64,000 nucleotides of DNA from contig JAJFHP010000023.1 in assembly GCA_021775555.1 (NCBI GenBank), positions 124,001 to 188,000 on the forward strand. Direction: 5' to 3'. Positions 16,855 to 26,996 of this stretch are shown piece after piece (positions within the stretch are counted from its first letter, which is position 1; each line of letters begins with the position of its first letter). The translations under genes were made by a program, and so were the position numbers. Source of the stretch: Hyphomicrobiales bacterium. GTDB lineage: Bacteria > Pseudomonadota > Alphaproteobacteria > Rhizobiales > Methyloligellaceae. The notes below the pieces were generated by a model that had not been told where the DNA came from, did not search any database, and saw only the letters and a program-made list of their open reading frames with translations.

Positions 16855-17172
16855 CTAGCTGGCCGCATTTTTCTTTGTGAGCGTCTCGTTGACGCGCTCC
16901 TTCATGATGTTGCTTGCCCGAAATACCAGCACGCGCCGCGGTGTAATCGGCACTTCTTCCCCGGTTTTTGGATTTCGGCCAATTCTCTCGCCTTTTTCGC
17001 GAATGCCGAATGAACCGAATGAGGACAGTTTAACTGGTGAGCCACGCTCCAGGGAGCCCGTTATTTCCTTCAGCACCAGTTCAACAAGATCGGCCGACTC
17101 ATTGCGAGGCAATCCGACCTTTTGAAAGACGGCCTCCGCCAGATCGGCCCGCGTCAATGTCTTTCCCGTCAT
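16855..17172 (-). CDS. ihfA: Integration host factor, alpha subunit
   Basis: 105 residues from the ATG at 17172, chosen over 17196 because GGGGG lies just upstream. The HU/IHF fold is complete: [39 protein letters not shown], and the DNA-intercalating arm with [15 protein letters not shown]. With the beta subunit it bends DNA in replication, recombination and transcription. It lies between fabH and merR on one strand, with a 216-base upstream region. Confidence 0.96.
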   Translation of the reverse strand: MTGKTLTRADLAEAVFQKVGLPRNESADLVELVLKEITGSLERGSPVKLSSFGSFGIREKGERIGRNPKTGEEVPITPRRVLVFRASNIMKERVNETLTKKNAAS

Positions 17173-17209
17173 AGCTGTGCCCCCATCACCAACCATACCT
17201 AATTACAAG

Positions 17210-17239
17210 ATGCTAAAGGACAAGGTGAATGAGGGTCAA
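17210..17239 (-). promoter_or_regulatory. Weak candidate promoter of ihfA
   Basis: Minus-strand TTGACC (17239-17234), an 18-base spacer and TAGCAT (17215-17210) lie about 38 bases before the ihfA ATG. Only partial matches to consensus. Confidence 0.28.
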
Positions 17240-17388
17240 CGGGCCAAATCAAAAAACTGTCTGTTTTCAAGCCGATTGTGCAATTGATTTCACTATAAAA
17301 ACGATCTGACAGCCAATCCGGATAAATGTACCCGCTAAAGAGAACCGGAAGCGTTACTTCAAAACCCGCCAGACAGAGAGAAAAGGTT

Positions 17389-18366
17389 CTACCAGCGGAC
17401 GAGAACCGCTCCCCAGGTAAATCCTCCTCCCATGGCTTCCATGAGCACCAGATGACCCTCCTGGATCCTGCCGTCCGCCACAGCGCTGTTCAAGGCAAGG
17501 GGTATGGAAGCGGCTGAGGTGTTGGCGTGCTTTTCGACGGTCATGACCACTTTTTCCGGCGCCAGCCCGATTTTGCGGGCAGTTCCATCAAGAATTCGTC
17601 TGTTGGCCTGATGAGGCACAAACCAGTCCACATCCTTTGTAGTGTAATTGGTGCCTGCCAGGGTTTCCTGGATGATGTCAGCAATATTGGTGACAGCATG
17701 CCGAAAAACTTCACGCCCATGCATGCGTAGATGGCCAACTGTGCCAGTTGATGAAGGGCCGCCATCCACATAAAGCTTGTCACGATAACGCCCGTCAGAG
17801 CGCAATTTAGTCGCGAGGATTCCGCGTGCATCGCTTGCACCATTCATTTTCTGCCCATCAAGAACTACGGCCCCGGCACCATCTCCAAACAGGACACAGG
17901 TACCTCGATCTTCCCAGTCGAGAATGCGTGAGAAAGTTTCCGAACCGATGACCAGTGCTTTTTTAGACTGACCCGCCTTGATAAAATTGTCTGCCGTTGC
18001 GAGCGCGTAGACAAAACCTGAACACACTGCCTGCAAATCAAAAGCCGCGCCATGGTGTATGCCGAGATTAGCCTGAATGGTAACCGCGGTGGCGGGGAAT
18101 GTATTGTCCGGCGTGGATGTGGCAAGAATGATAAGGTCTATATCCTTGGCATCAATTTCGGCTTGTTCAAGCGCCTGAAGCGCTGCTGCTGTCCCCAGAT
18201 CTGAGGTCAATTCTCCTTCGGCAGCGATATGGCGTTCGCGGATGCCGGTGCGTTCGTAAATCCACTCATCGCTGGTATCGACAATCTTAGCCAGATCGTC
18301 ATTCGTCAGTATGGTATCGGGCAGATAACTGCCGCACCCCTCTATGACGGTCCTGATCAGGCTCAC
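17389..18366 (-). CDS. fabH: 3-oxoacyl-ACP synthase III (KAS III)
   Basis: 325 residues. It condenses acetyl-CoA with malonyl-ACP to start fatty acid synthesis. The triad is visible: Cys in [12 protein letters not shown], His in [13 protein letters not shown] and Asn in [15 protein letters not shown]. The C-terminal [13 protein letters not shown] is typical. It follows plsX by 18 bases, the classic plsX-fabH order linking membrane-lipid and fatty-acid synthesis. Confidence 0.97.
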   Translation of the reverse strand: MSLIRTVIEGCGSYLPDTILTNDDLAKIVDTSDEWIYERTGIRERHIAAEGELTSDLGTAAALQALEQAEIDAKDIDLIILATSTPDNTFPATAVTIQANLGIHHGAAFDLQAVCSGFVYALATADNFIKAGQSKKALVIGSETFSRILDWEDRGTCVLFGDGAGAVVLDGQKMNGASDARGILATKLRSDGRYRDKLYVDGGPSSTGTVGHLRMHGREVFRHAVTNIADIIQETLAGTNYTTKDVDWFVPHQANRRILDGTARKIGLAPEKVVMTVEKHANTSAASIPLALNSAVADGRIQEGHLVLMEAMGGGFTWGAVLVRW

Positions 18367-18384
18367 TTTGAGTTACTCCACATA

Positions 18385-19428
18385 TTACGCGATATTCTCC
18401 ATATTCAGCGATGCGTGGAACTTCTCGATATCGCTCGTTAGACGTTCCACGAGACCACTACGTGCCATGTCGTAACCGAGATCAATGGCACTCGCAAACC
18501 CTGTTGCATCTGTGCCTCCGTGACTCTTTATGACAATCCCGTTTAATCCCAGAAATACACCACCATTTGATTGCCGCGGATCCATTTTTTCCTTTAATGC
18601 CCTGAAGGCGCCCTGGGCCAGGATCGCGCCCATACGGGCCATGAGCGAACGGCTCATGGCGGCGCGCAGATAAGCAGATATCTGCTTGGCTGTACCCTCG
18701 GCTGTCTTCAGGGCAATATTGCCCGAGAAACCTTCTGTCACAACAACATCGACTACCCCCTGCCCGACATCATTGCCTTCGACAAAGCCACGATAATCGA
18801 AAGGAGGATTGGATTCTCTCAATGCCGCTGCGGCTTTACGCACTTCCTCCAGCCCCTTGATTTCCTCGACGCCGATATTTAGCAAACCAACTGTCGGGCG
18901 CGCATGTGAAAACAGGGCACGCGCCATGGCAGCTCCCATCATTGAGAAGTCGATAAGCTGGCGCGCATCTGCGCCGACATTGGCACCAACATCGAGAACA
19001 ATACATTCAGCGTCCACGGTAGGCCAAATGGCGGCAATTGCCGGGCGTTCAATCTCGGGCAGCGTTTTCAGGCAAAATCTGGACATCGCCATGAGCGCCC
19101 CAGTATTGCCCGCGGAAACTACCGCTTCCGCATCCCCATCCCTCACGGCTTCGATGGACTTCCACATGCTGCTCTTCCACCTGCCCTTCCGGAGAGCTTG
19201 GCTTGGCTTGGCATCCATGGAGATTGAAACATCGGTATGAACGATTTCAGATTTGTCCTGAAGAGATTTGTGGTTTGCGAGTTCTTCTCGAATAACCCCC
19301 TCATCTCCAAAGAGTATGTAGCGTGTGTCCGGGTGGCGCACGAGCGACAACGCAGCCCCGGGGATCACAACCTGTGGCCCGTGATCTCCGCCCATGACGT
19401 CAAGTGCTATCGTTTGTGTAGCTGCCAT
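18385..19428 (-). CDS. plsX: Phosphate acyltransferase PlsX
   Basis: 347 residues from the ATG at 19428 (a GTG two codons earlier is possible). It makes acyl-phosphate from acyl-ACP for Pls[19 protein letters not shown] is the family start; [26 protein letters not shown] and [15 protein letters not shown] follow. It lies upstream of fabH; the 139-base gap before it shows no clear promoter. Confidence 0.96.
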   Translation of the reverse strand: MAATQTIALDVMGGDHGPQVVIPGAALSLVRHPDTRYILFGDEGVIREELANHKSLQDKSEIVHTDVSISMDAKPSQALRKGRWKSSMWKSIEAVRDGDAEAVVSAGNTGALMAMSRFCLKTLPEIERPAIAAIWPTVDAECIVLDVGANVGADARQLIDFSMMGAAMARALFSHARPTVGLLNIGVEEIKGLEEVRKAAAALRESNPPFDYRGFVEGNDVGQGVVDVVVTEGFSGNIALKTAEGTAKQISAYLRAAMSRSLMARMGAILAQGAFRALKEKMDPRQSNGGVFLGLNGIVIKSHGGTDATGFASAIDLGYDMARSGLVERLTSDIEKFHASLNMENIA

Positions 19429-19567
19429 CTGCACAATCAGGTTTTGGGCAAGCGGTTAAGCGCGTGGACCTCGCGTTGCCACACTCCCCTTGCGCGTTGA
19501 AGACATTTTGAAAATACCGGATTGCTCTAGTGAAACAACTGCAAATTGAGGAAATCACCAATGCAAT

Positions 19568-20146
19568 CTATTCTGAACTTGCGCCTTTCTGATTCTTCAG
19601 ACGTGCCAGTTCAGCAAAAGGTTTGTCACTGCCGTGAGAAGTCTTACCGATTTGCGGGTCCTCCCAATCAAAAATGATACCAGGCCGGCGTGGGAAAGGC
19701 TCCAGCGCTGCGGCCAAGTGTTCGTAGGCAAGATGCCCGACATCAATACACGCCTCCTGGATCGGTTCAGGACCGTCCAGGGGCACTTCCATTCCTTCCT
19801 CTTCCGCCTCGCTTTCAAGACGCTCAACCTCCTCGGGAGGCCAGAATTCTATTGCGATGTGCTCGTCAATTTTGCACTCGATCGGCTCAAGCGTGACCAC
19901 GCAACTCTGCACGGCCTCCACAGACAATTGGCCCTCGAATTTAAAACGAGCCCGGCCACTGCGGTGGAGCTTGAAGTCCATGTGCATCGAATCGAGGCTT
20001 ACAAGATCGAGAATTTTTGCTATTCCCGCCCGCTCATCAGCATTCACTTCCAGGCGTTCGGAGATACCATTGGCTGAAATTTCGTCTGTTTTGAAGATTC
20101 GCGAACACAAACCGCTTTCGTTCGCTTTACCGGATGCCATATTCAT
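19568..20146 (-). CDS. DUF177 (YceD-like) protein
   Basis: 192 residues. The YceD/DUF177 signature is the central CVVTLEPIECKIDEHI, followed by an acidic stretch (EVERLESEAEEEGME) and VDVGHLAYEHLAAALEPFPRRPG-like text, seen here as DVGHLAYEHLAAALEPFPR. In plants and bacteria the family is linked to 23S rRNA accumulation and, in many genomes, to rpmF/plsX. No rpmF is seen here. Its ATG overlaps the TGA of the upstream gene (TGATG), implying translational coupling. Confidence 0.85.
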   Translation of the reverse strand: MNMASGKANESGLCSRIFKTDEISANGISERLEVNADERAGIAKILDLVSLDSMHMDFKLHRSGRARFKFEGQLSVEAVQSCVVTLEPIECKIDEHIAIEFWPPEEVERLESEAEEEGMEVPLDGPEPIQEACIDVGHLAYEHLAAALEPFPRRPGIIFDWEDPQIGKTSHGSDKPFAELARLKNQKGASSE

Positions 20147-20679
20147 CAACTCTTTCTAATGATCTCTGGTGCTGGAATTTTCCCGGCAACAAGGTCCCCG
20201 AGCGGCATTTGAGCCAGGTTTTGACGCAGTTTCATGAGATACCGGCCCAATGCCAGGGCGCTGCTTGATACTCGCTCTTCGCCACCAAATACATTCTCTG
20301 ACAAAATATCGGAGAGGGTGTGCTTATTTGAATCTGCGATTGCAGTATCGTATTCCGTCATTCTTGCCTCGAATATGGCAGCAAGTGAACGCATTTTTTT
20401 AGGCACCACCATGTCTCCCACACCAAGCTCCCTTGAGGTCGTCTCCATATCAGCAAAGAATTTATTTACGACATCCTGTGCCAATGTCGGCTCCTCCCCG
20501 TTCATCCTCTCAAGGCAGGCAAAGATGTGGAGAATCATGGTTTCAAACCGGCCTTCTACCGTGTCAGGCACTTTTAAAACGTCATAGATGGCCGGAGAAC
20601 GTGACAATGTCACAATGGAGCCATAAAGATTGTGCGCATTCGCCCTGCGTTCAGCGCGGTTGGTAAGCCATGTCAACAT
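20146..20679 (-). CDS. Ubiquinol-cytochrome c chaperone family protein (CBP3/UQCC1-like)
   Basis: 177 residues, soluble and mostly helical. Features are AHNLYGSIVTLSRSP near 15-30, TVEGRFETMILHIFACLERM near 40-58 and LGVGDMVVPKKMRSLAAIFEARM near 95-117. Mitochondrial relatives help assemble cytochrome b into the bc1 complex. It is divergent from bamE and coupled to DUF177, an order frequent in alphaproteobacteria. Confidence 0.85.
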   Translation of the reverse strand: MLTWLTNRAERRANAHNLYGSIVTLSRSPAIYDVLKVPDTVEGRFETMILHIFACLERMNGEEPTLAQDVVNKFFADMETTSRELGVGDMVVPKKMRSLAAIFEARMTEYDTAIADSNKHTLSDILSENVFGGEERVSSSALALGRYLMKLRQNLAQMPLGDLVAGKIPAPEIIRKS

Positions 20680-20813
20680 TGGTGAAAATCAGTTTCCTTA
20701 ACTCATACCCGGACAAACGGTGTGCCAAGCCCTGAAAGCGCGTTATAGGTTGGCCTGTTGTTGAATAACGTTTGGATAATATCGGAACACAACCCCACAA
20801 AAAACCGGACTGA

Positions 20814-21305
20814 ATGATGAACGGTACTGACCATATCTGCAAACAACAACTTGTAGGCCAAATGGGGTCTCGGACAACGAGATCAATTATTTTGTGTGTT
20901 GCAGCATTCCTTCTCGTCGGTTGCGCGGGCCAGGTGGACCGCCACGGGCATTTGTTCACTGATGTCAATCTGCAGCAGATTCAACCTGGCATGTCACAAG
21001 ATCAAGTGCGCCTGACACTGGGTACACCTGACACCAAGGGCACTCTCGACGGTGATGTTTTCTATTATATTTCCAGCACCCGCAAGACGCTGCCGGCAGG
21101 AAGGCCCAAGGTTATCGACCGGAAAGTCGTTGCGGTATATTTTAACAATCAGCAAACCGTGAAAGAGGTCGGGCATTACGGGCTCAAGGATGGCAAGATC
21201 ATCGACTTTATCGACGGTGAAACCCCCACATACGGCAAGAAACTGACAGCCCTTGAACAGCTGTTTGGCAATATCGCCAACCGGAAATCACTGCTGCAGC
21301 AGTAG
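20814..21305 (+). CDS. bamE: Outer membrane assembly factor BamE (SmpA/OmlA)
   Basis: 163 residues. A lipobox LLVGCAGQ follows the hydrophobic SIILCVAAFLLVGC. The BamE fold has LQQIQPGMSQDQVRLTLGTPD, then FYYISSTRKT and VVAVYFNNQQTVKEV. It supports the BAM complex that inserts beta-barrel proteins. A start at 20862 (MGSRTTRS) would give a more usual signal-peptide length and is a real alternative. TAATAT at 20777-20782 could be its -10. It is followed by a bidirectional terminator. Confidence 0.92.
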   Translation: MMNGTDHICKQQLVGQMGSRTTRSIILCVAAFLLVGCAGQVDRHGHLFTDVNLQQIQPGMSQDQVRLTLGTPDTKGTLDGDVFYYISSTRKTLPAGRPKVIDRKVVAVYFNNQQTVKEVGHYGLKDGKIIDFIDGETPTYGKKLTALEQLFGNIANRKSLLQQ

Positions 21306-21368
21306 CTGCTTTAGCATGTTGATTTTTGTCTGACGCTTAGTTTGAACTGAATTTCCGGCAAATAAGCA

Positions 21369-21399
21369 AAAAGGGCCCCGCCAATGACAGGGCCCTTTT
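21369..21399. terminator. Bidirectional terminator between bamE and hppA
   Basis: A perfect 10-bp stem AAAAGGGCCC (21369-21378) / GGGCCCTTTT (21390-21399) with an 11-base loop, flanked by T-rich sequence on each strand. It sits between two convergent genes and can serve both. Confidence 0.85.
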
Positions 21400-21421
21400 C
21401 TATTTGTAATATTGTATCTGA

Positions 21422-23539
21422 CTAATGCGCCAGTATCGCCAGCAGCAGCAAAGCCACGATGTTGGTAATCTTGATCATCGGGTTGATAGCCGGACCGGCG
21501 GTATCCTTGTAAGGATCTCCAACCGTGTCACCGGTAATAGCAGCCTTGTGGGCTTCGGAGCCCTTGCCACCATGATGACCATCTTCAATGAGCTTCTTGG
21601 CATTGTCCCATGCGCCACCACCTGCTGTCATTGACACCGCGACGAACAGTCCTGTCACGATAACGCCTAGAAGCATGGCGCCGAGGGCAGCAAAGGCATC
21701 CGCCTTTGAGGAGGTGATCCAGTAAATGGCGTAAAAGCAGACAACAGGCGACAACACCGGCAGCATCGAAGGAACGATCATCTCCCTGATAGCAGCCTTG
21801 GTCAGCATGTCCACTGCTCGGCCATAATCAGGTTTGTCCGTACCCTTCATGATACCAGGTTTTTCCTTGAACTGGCGCCGGACTTCTTCCACTACCGCGC
21901 TTGCGGCCCTGCCAACGGCTGTCATGGCAATGCCGCCAAAAAGGAATGGCAAAAGTCCGCCAAACAGCAAACCGACAACCACGTAAGGATTGGTAAGCGA
22001 GAAATCGACGCTGACACCATAGAAGAAAGATCCCGGAGTTGCCTGCGCGGCAAAGAATTTGAGATCTTCCGTGTAAGCAGCAAACAGCACCAAGGCTCCA
22101 AGGCCTGCCGAACCAATGGCGTAACCTTTGGTAACGGCTTTTGTCGTGTTGCCCACAGCGTCAAGCGCATCTGTTGTTTTGCGGACTTCCTCCGGCAATT
22201 TTGCCATCTCCGCAATGCCGCCAGCATTATCCGTAACAGGGCCGAATGCATCGAGCGCCACAACCACCCCGGCTAAAGCCAGCATGGTGGTAACGGCAAT
22301 GGCTATCCCGAACAGACCTGCCAATGAGTTTGTGACGATAATACCGCCAATGATGATCAATGCCGGAATAGCCGTCGATTCAAGTGAAATCGCAAGTCCC
22401 TGAATGACGTTGGTGCCGTGTCCGGTCTCGGATGCCAGGGCAATGGATTTTACCGGGCGGTATTCGGTCCCGGTGTAATATTCCGTTATCCAGATGATGA
22501 GACCGGTGACCAGTAGCCCGACGATGCCGCAATAAAACAGGTTCGTTCCGGTGAATGTCCTGTCACCAACCTGAAAGGCCGTATCAGCGCCAAGCCATCC
22601 CCAGATGATGACCGCCAGGGCAACAGCAGAAAGCACGGCGGTGGCGACAAAGCCCTTGTACAACGCACCCATGATCGAGTTGCTGGCACCAAGCTTGACG
22701 AAGAAAGTGCCGATGATCGAAGTCACGACACAACTCGCGCCGATCAGCAAAGGCAACAACATCAGAGTTTGTGCAGCCGCCCCATCAAAGAAAATCGATG
22801 CCAGAACCATTGTGGCAACGATGGTCACTGCATAGGTCTCGAACAAATCCGCGGCCATGCCGGCGCAATCGCCGACATTGTCGCCAACATTGTCAGCTAT
22901 CGTAGCGGGGTTGCGAGGATCATCTTCAGGAATGCCTGCTTCAATCTTACCAACCAGATCACCGCCAACGTCAGCACCCTTGGTGAAGATGCCGCCTCCA
23001 AGACGGGCAAAAATTGAAATCAATGACGCACCGAAGCCAAGCGCGACAAGCGCATCAATGACTGCCCGGTCTTCAGGGCTTTGACCCATTGGACCGGTGA
23101 GCAACCAGAAATAGACTGCGACACCCAGCAATGCGAGACCGGCAACAAGCAAGCCCGTGATCGCACCTGACTTGAAAGCAATTTCAAGTCCGGCACCAAG
23201 TGATTTGCTTGCAGCCTGGGCTGTGCGCACGTTCGCACGAACCGAAACCAGCATGCCGATAAAGCCGGCGGCACCAGACAGGATCGCTCCGATGGCAAAG
23301 CCAACAGCAGCCTGTGCTGACAGGAGGAGCCAAGCAATCACAAAGACCACGGCACCAACGATGGCAATGGTCATATATTGACGTGTGAGATAGGCCTGTG
23401 CGCCTTCGCGGATATGGCCTGCAATTTCCTGCATGAGTTCGTTGCCCGCATCAGCGGCCATAACAGATTTAATTGCCCAGGCGGCATAGATAATTGACAA
23501 CACACCGCATGCGATAATCAGGTAGAGAACCGAGTTCAT
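21422..23539 (-). CDS. hppA: Membrane proton-pumping pyrophosphatase, K+-independent type
   Basis: 705 residues with about 16 membrane helices. It couples PPi hydrolysis to proton export. [18 protein letters not shown] and [19 protein letters not shown] form the substrate site. [17 protein letters not shown] has Lys in the position that is Ala in K+-dependent enzymes, so a K+-independent pump is expected. The ATG at 23539 ([12 protein letters not shown]) with GGGA upstream is chosen; the frame upstream to 23695 is non-conserved. The 201-base gap to the next gene has no feature I can name. Confidence 0.97.
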   Translation of the reverse strand: MNSVLYLIIACGVLSIIYAAWAIKSVMAADAGNELMQEIAGHIREGAQAYLTRQYMTIAIVGAVVFVIAWLLLSAQAAVGFAIGAILSGAAGFIGMLVSVRANVRTAQAASKSLGAGLEIAFKSGAITGLLVAGLALLGVAVYFWLLTGPMGQSPEDRAVIDALVALGFGASLISIFARLGGGIFTKGADVGGDLVGKIEAGIPEDDPRNPATIADNVGDNVGDCAGMAADLFETYAVTIVATMVLASIFFDGAAAQTLMLLPLLIGASCVVTSIIGTFFVKLGASNSIMGALYKGFVATAVLSAVALAVIIWGWLGADTAFQVGDRTFTGTNLFYCGIVGLLVTGLIIWITEYYTGTEYRPVKSIALASETGHGTNVIQGLAISLESTAIPALIIIGGIIVTNSLAGLFGIAIAVTTMLALAGVVVALDAFGPVTDNAGGIAEMAKLPEEVRKTTDALDAVGNTTKAVTKGYAIGSAGLGALVLFAAYTEDLKFFAAQATPGSFFYGVSVDFSLTNPYVVVGLLFGGLLPFLFGGIAMTAVGRAASAVVEEVRRQFKEKPGIMKGTDKPDYGRAVDMLTKAAIREMIVPSMLPVLSPVVCFYAIYWITSSKADAFAALGAMLLGVIVTGLFVAVSMTAGGGAWDNAKKLIEDGHHGGKGSEAHKAAITGDTVGDPYKDTAGPAINPMIKITNIVALLLLAILAH

Positions 23540-23740
23540 GATAACCGTCCCTGTTTTGGATAGGTTTGTCAGTCGTGAAGATGATTGCGGAAGTGTCCTG
23601 GCAGCAAGCACTAGCAAGCAGCTCAAAACTCCCCCGTCCTCAGCCAAGACTGAAGCCGCGCGGAACATGCCAAATATGACTGTGCAACGCAACATCTGAC
23701 GCAGCGACTTTGGTCGGAGCGGGAAAACTCGCCAGAAGTT

Positions 23741-24979
23741 TTACAGCATGGATGTTCTCGTGCCCCAGGCAGCACTCCGCACCGAGAGCATCAGAACCAA
23801 TCCGGCAGCCAGCGCAACCAGTGGAAGGTAGGACGTGACAACCGTGAACCAGCCCATATCATGGAGCAGCTTGCCCGAGGAGAATGAGGCCAGGGCAACG
23901 AGACCGAACACCATGAATTCATTGACTGCCTGGACCTTGTTGCGCTCCTCAGGACGATGGCAATCCGTCACCATGGTAGTTGAGCCGATATAGCCGAGAT
24001 TCCACCCCAACCCCAAAAGGATCATGGCCAGATTGAATTGCCAGAGGGCCAGCCCGGAAACCGCAACCAGCCCGGCGCTGGCCAATAATGTGAGTCCTGC
24101 AAACACGATACGCTCTCGCCCAAAGCGCGCAATGAGATGTCCGGTTACGAAACTTGGCGCGAACATGGCTAGTACATGCCACTGAATAGCCATGGCGGCC
24201 GAATCAACCGAATGGTTGCAGGCGACCATTGCGAGAGGAGTCGCAGTCATGATGAATGTCATCGAGGCGTAACTCACCATTCCGGTAAATATGGCGATCC
24301 GCAACTTCACTTGTTTAAAGATTTCTCGCAGGGGCCGCGGCGGTGTCCCATCAGCGCTCGCATTGGGCACCTTGGGGATGTCGACAAAAGATAATATCCC
24401 CAGCGCAACAATTGCGGCGCAGGCTGACGCGATAAAACTGCCCGCATACAGGACCGGCGCAAAGGCGTCTCTGGTGTAGATAACAAGTTGCGGGCCTGCG
24501 ACTGCAGCAACGAGCCCCCCTGCCAAAACCCAGGAAATGGCTTTTGGACGAAATGCATCGCTGGCCGTATCGGCCGCGGCAAAACGGTAATATTGGGCAA
24601 AAGCCTGATAACCGCCTGAAAACAGCATGGCGAGACAGAATAGTGAAAAGGACAACTCGAAAATTGCGTAAGCTGCGAGGCTGGCGCTTGCCAATCCTAA
24701 TATTGCGCCAATCTGGAAACCTGTGCGGCGCCCCACTCGGCGCATGAACATTGACGCAGGAACTGTCGATATCAACGTTCCCAGCACATATGACGTTATG
24801 GGAAAGGTCGCGAAGGATTTGTCGTCTGCCAGCAGATGGCCGACAAGGCCCGACAAGGTAATCTGGATAGCCCCGCCTATCATATAGAGAGCTTGAGCCA
24901 ATGACAGAACAAGCGTGTTACGACGGGCGCGCCTGTCATCGCTGGTCAGTTGCGGCTGTATGCTATGTGCGTGCGTCAT
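23741..24979 (-). CDS. Major facilitator superfamily transporter
   Basis: 412 residues with 12 predicted membrane helices. SMFMRRVGRRTGFQIGAI after helix 2 and the equivalent HLIARFGRERIVFAG in the second half are MFS loop motifs. GLGWNLGYIGSTTMVTD and PEERNKVQAVNEF in the second half are seen in a bacterial MFS subgroup of unknown substrate. It stands alone between thiL and hppA on the same strand; substrate cannot be inferred. Confidence 0.88.
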   Translation of the reverse strand: MTHAHSIQPQLTSDDRRARRNTLVLSLAQALYMIGGAIQITLSGLVGHLLADDKSFATFPITSYVLGTLISTVPASMFMRRVGRRTGFQIGAILGLASASLAAYAIFELSFSLFCLAMLFSGGYQAFAQYYRFAAADTASDAFRPKAISWVLAGGLVAAVAGPQLVIYTRDAFAPVLYAGSFIASACAAIVALGILSFVDIPKVPNASADGTPPRPLREIFKQVKLRIAIFTGMVSYASMTFIMTATPLAMVACNHSVDSAAMAIQWHVLAMFAPSFVTGHLIARFGRERIVFAGLTLLASAGLVAVSGLALWQFNLAMILLGLGWNLGYIGSTTMVTDCHRPEERNKVQAVNEFMVFGLVALASFSSGKLLHDMGWFTVVTSYLPLVALAAGLVLMLSVRSAAWGTRTSML

Positions 24980-25025
24980 GGGGGAGACGTTCTGCTTGCC
25001 AGGAATGTAGGGTGCCGATCAAATT

Positions 25026-26021
25026 TTAGAAATGGTCATAGCTCGGATGTTTGAATTCTAAAGACTTGCCTCCGAAGTCCAGCGCTTTCACACCCTCACT
25101 CCTGGACGCTATACATCCTATACGTTTAATTTGCAGCCCCGCTTGAGCACAATCACTCTCAAATGCGATAATATTTTCCTCGGAAATACTCATCAGGACT
25201 TCATAATCGTCTCCGCCAGTGAGAATATCACCCAGACGTTCAGGATCTTGCTCCAGCCAGCGGGCTGCGGCATCTGATAGAGGTACGTCAGCCGCATTGA
25301 TTGCCCCGCCAGTGTTGGACGCGGCACAAAGTTTGGCAAAATCACCAAACAGCCCATCGGAGATGTCCATGGCCGCATTGGCATGAGCGCGAACAACTGG
25401 AATCGCTCCCAGACGGGGCTGAGGCCTCTTGTGACGTCCCGACAGGAAATCAGCCTGTTCACCTGACAGATGATCTGCACCCGCACCATTAAGAAGCGCC
25501 AGGCCCAGTGCTGCGTCGCCAATTGTCCCCGTTACATAGACTTGGTCGCCCACCCGGGCGCCGGAGCGATGCACCATGCGGCCTAGGGGTACGAAACCGG
25601 CAGCCGTTACAGATAATGCCAACGGACCGGGCGTATGTACCGTATCTCCGCCCAGAAGCCTGCAGCCAAAGTCCGTCTGGGCAGCGGCAAAGCCCTCACT
25701 CAGCTGCTCCAGCCATTCTGTATCAGGGGTGCCGGACAAAGCTATGGACAGCAGGTATACAGAAGGTTCGGCACCCTTGGCGCATAAATCCGACACGTTG
25801 ACGCCGAGTGCCTTGTAAGCAATGTCGCCGGGTTTATAATTTTCCAGAAAATGAACGCCCTCAACGATCATATCCGTGGTCAGGACAAGCTCCATGCCTT
25901 CTTGAGGAGAAATGAGACCCGCATCATCTCTTAAGCCAAAAGCGCCCGGAGTGTCCTCCGCCAGTGGGGAAAAATAGCGCCGGATAATGCCAGTTTCACC
26001 GTGTGGCGGTTTTTTTGTCAT
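25026..26021 (-). CDS. thiL: Thiamine-monophosphate kinase
   Basis: 331 residues. It phosphorylates thiamine monophosphate to the diphosphate cofactor. It has the AIR-synthase-like fold: LRDDAGLI near 30, VLTTDMIVEGVHF near 46-58, YKALGVNVSDLCAKGAEP, LLGGDTVHTPGP and AMDISDGLFGDFAKL. Its start overlaps the 3' end of nusB by 26 bases, the usual nusB-thiL coupling. Confidence 0.95.
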   Translation of the reverse strand: MTKKPPHGETGIIRRYFSPLAEDTPGAFGLRDDAGLISPQEGMELVLTTDMIVEGVHFLENYKPGDIAYKALGVNVSDLCAKGAEPSVYLLSIALSGTPDTEWLEQLSEGFAAAQTDFGCRLLGGDTVHTPGPLALSVTAAGFVPLGRMVHRSGARVGDQVYVTGTIGDAALGLALLNGAGADHLSGEQADFLSGRHKRPQPRLGAIPVVRAHANAAMDISDGLFGDFAKLCAASNTGGAINAADVPLSDAAARWLEQDPERLGDILTGGDDYEVLMSISEENIIAFESDCAQAGLQIKRIGCIASRSEGVKALDFGGKSLEFKHPSYDHF

Positions 26022-26523
26022 TACCGTCCTGTTTGAATTCGACCGACCTCCGTTCCTTCGCTAACTGGTCAAGAATACCATTCACGACCTTCGGTTCATC
26101 GGTGTCGAAAAAAGCATGCGCAATGTCTACATATTCATTGATGATAACCTTGGCCGGGACGTCCTCACATAATGCAAGCTCGAATGCGGCCGAACGCAGG
26201 ATAGCCCGAAGAATGCTGTCGATACGTGACAGGCGCCAGCCTTCTGCAAGATGTGCGTCGAGAACCGGGTCCACCGCGCTCTGCTCCTGGACAACGCCGA
26301 GAACAATTTTCCTGAAGTAGTCCTCATCGGTTTCATCAGCACCAACATTTTCGGCCACTTCAGCCAGACGATAGTCAAGGAACTCGCGAACCACCTGATT
26401 GGCATCCGTACCGGCCATATCCATCTGGTAAAGCGCCTGCACAGCTGCCAGCCTGGCTGCGGTTCTCGTTGCGGCACGCAACTTCTCGGAGGACCTAGCG
26501 TTACCAGTGCCGTGTTTGCTCAC
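25996..26523 (-). CDS. nusB: Transcription antitermination factor NusB
   Basis: 175 residues, all-helical. TRTAARLAAVQALYQMDM near 19-36 is the RNA-binding arginine-rich start. DSILRAILRSAAFELALCEDVPAKVIINEYVDIAHAF is the conserved C-terminal half, seen here in pieces such as PAKVIINEYVDIAHAFF. It binds boxA with NusE in rRNA antitermination. It overlaps ribH by 4 bases. Confidence 0.96.
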   Translation of the reverse strand: MSKHGTGNARSSEKLRAATRTAARLAAVQALYQMDMAGTDANQVVREFLDYRLAEVAENVGADETDEDYFRKIVLGVVQEQSAVDPVLDAHLAEGWRLSRIDSILRAILRSAAFELALCEDVPAKVIINEYVDIAHAFFDTDEPKVVNGILDQLAKERRSVEFKQDGNDKKTATR

Positions 26524-26987
26524 CGGACTGACTTTCGCTCAAACTCTGCCGCTAAAGTCATCAAGTCCGCGCACGCGGCGGCAGCCACGGCACCCTTATT
26601 CTTGCGGTCCACACTGGCCCGGGCCCACGCCTGTTCACGATTGTCGACGGTGAGAATGCCGTTGCCGATGGGCGTGGCGTGTCTCACGCCGATATCGAGC
26701 AATGCGCGGGCGGATTCATTTGCAACAATATCATAGTGAGACGTTTCCCCGCGTATGACGCAGCCAAGGGCTACGCAACCATGGTGCCGGCCTGTCGGAA
26801 TGACAATCTTTGCTGCAATCGCCGCACTCAAGGCTAACGGAATTTCCAAGGCGCCTGACACTGCGACGCGCTCAAATCCGATGCCGCGTTCACGCAACTC
26901 TTCGGTTGCGCCGCGCGCCAGCTCATTGGCTATATCATCGTAAAAGCGCGCCTCGATAATCAGCACTGACGGGGCAAGCTTGGCCAT
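26520..26987 (-). CDS. ribH: 6,7-dimethyl-8-ribityllumazine synthase
   Basis: 155 residues. It condenses the butanone phosphate made by RibB with the ribitylamino-pyrimidine. VSGALEIPLAL near 43-53 and CVIRGETSHYDIVANESARAL near 75-95 are the substrate-site segments, and ATPIGNGILTVDNREQAWAR follows. The catalytic histidine is in ETSHYD. It lies 9 bases after ribBX and overlaps nusB. Confidence 0.96.
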   Translation of the reverse strand: MAKLAPSVLIIEARFYDDIANELARGATEELRERGIGFERVAVSGALEIPLALSAAIAAKIVIPTGRHHGCVALGCVIRGETSHYDIVANESARALLDIGVRHATPIGNGILTVDNREQAWARASVDRKNKGAVAAAACADLMTLAAEFERKSVR

Positions 26988-26996
26988 GCAAATCCC

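Noticed and set aside
21422-23695. 757-codon version of HppA starting at 23695
   Set aside because: The first 52 residues lack conservation; the ATG at 23539 begins the first membrane helix with a ribosome-binding site.
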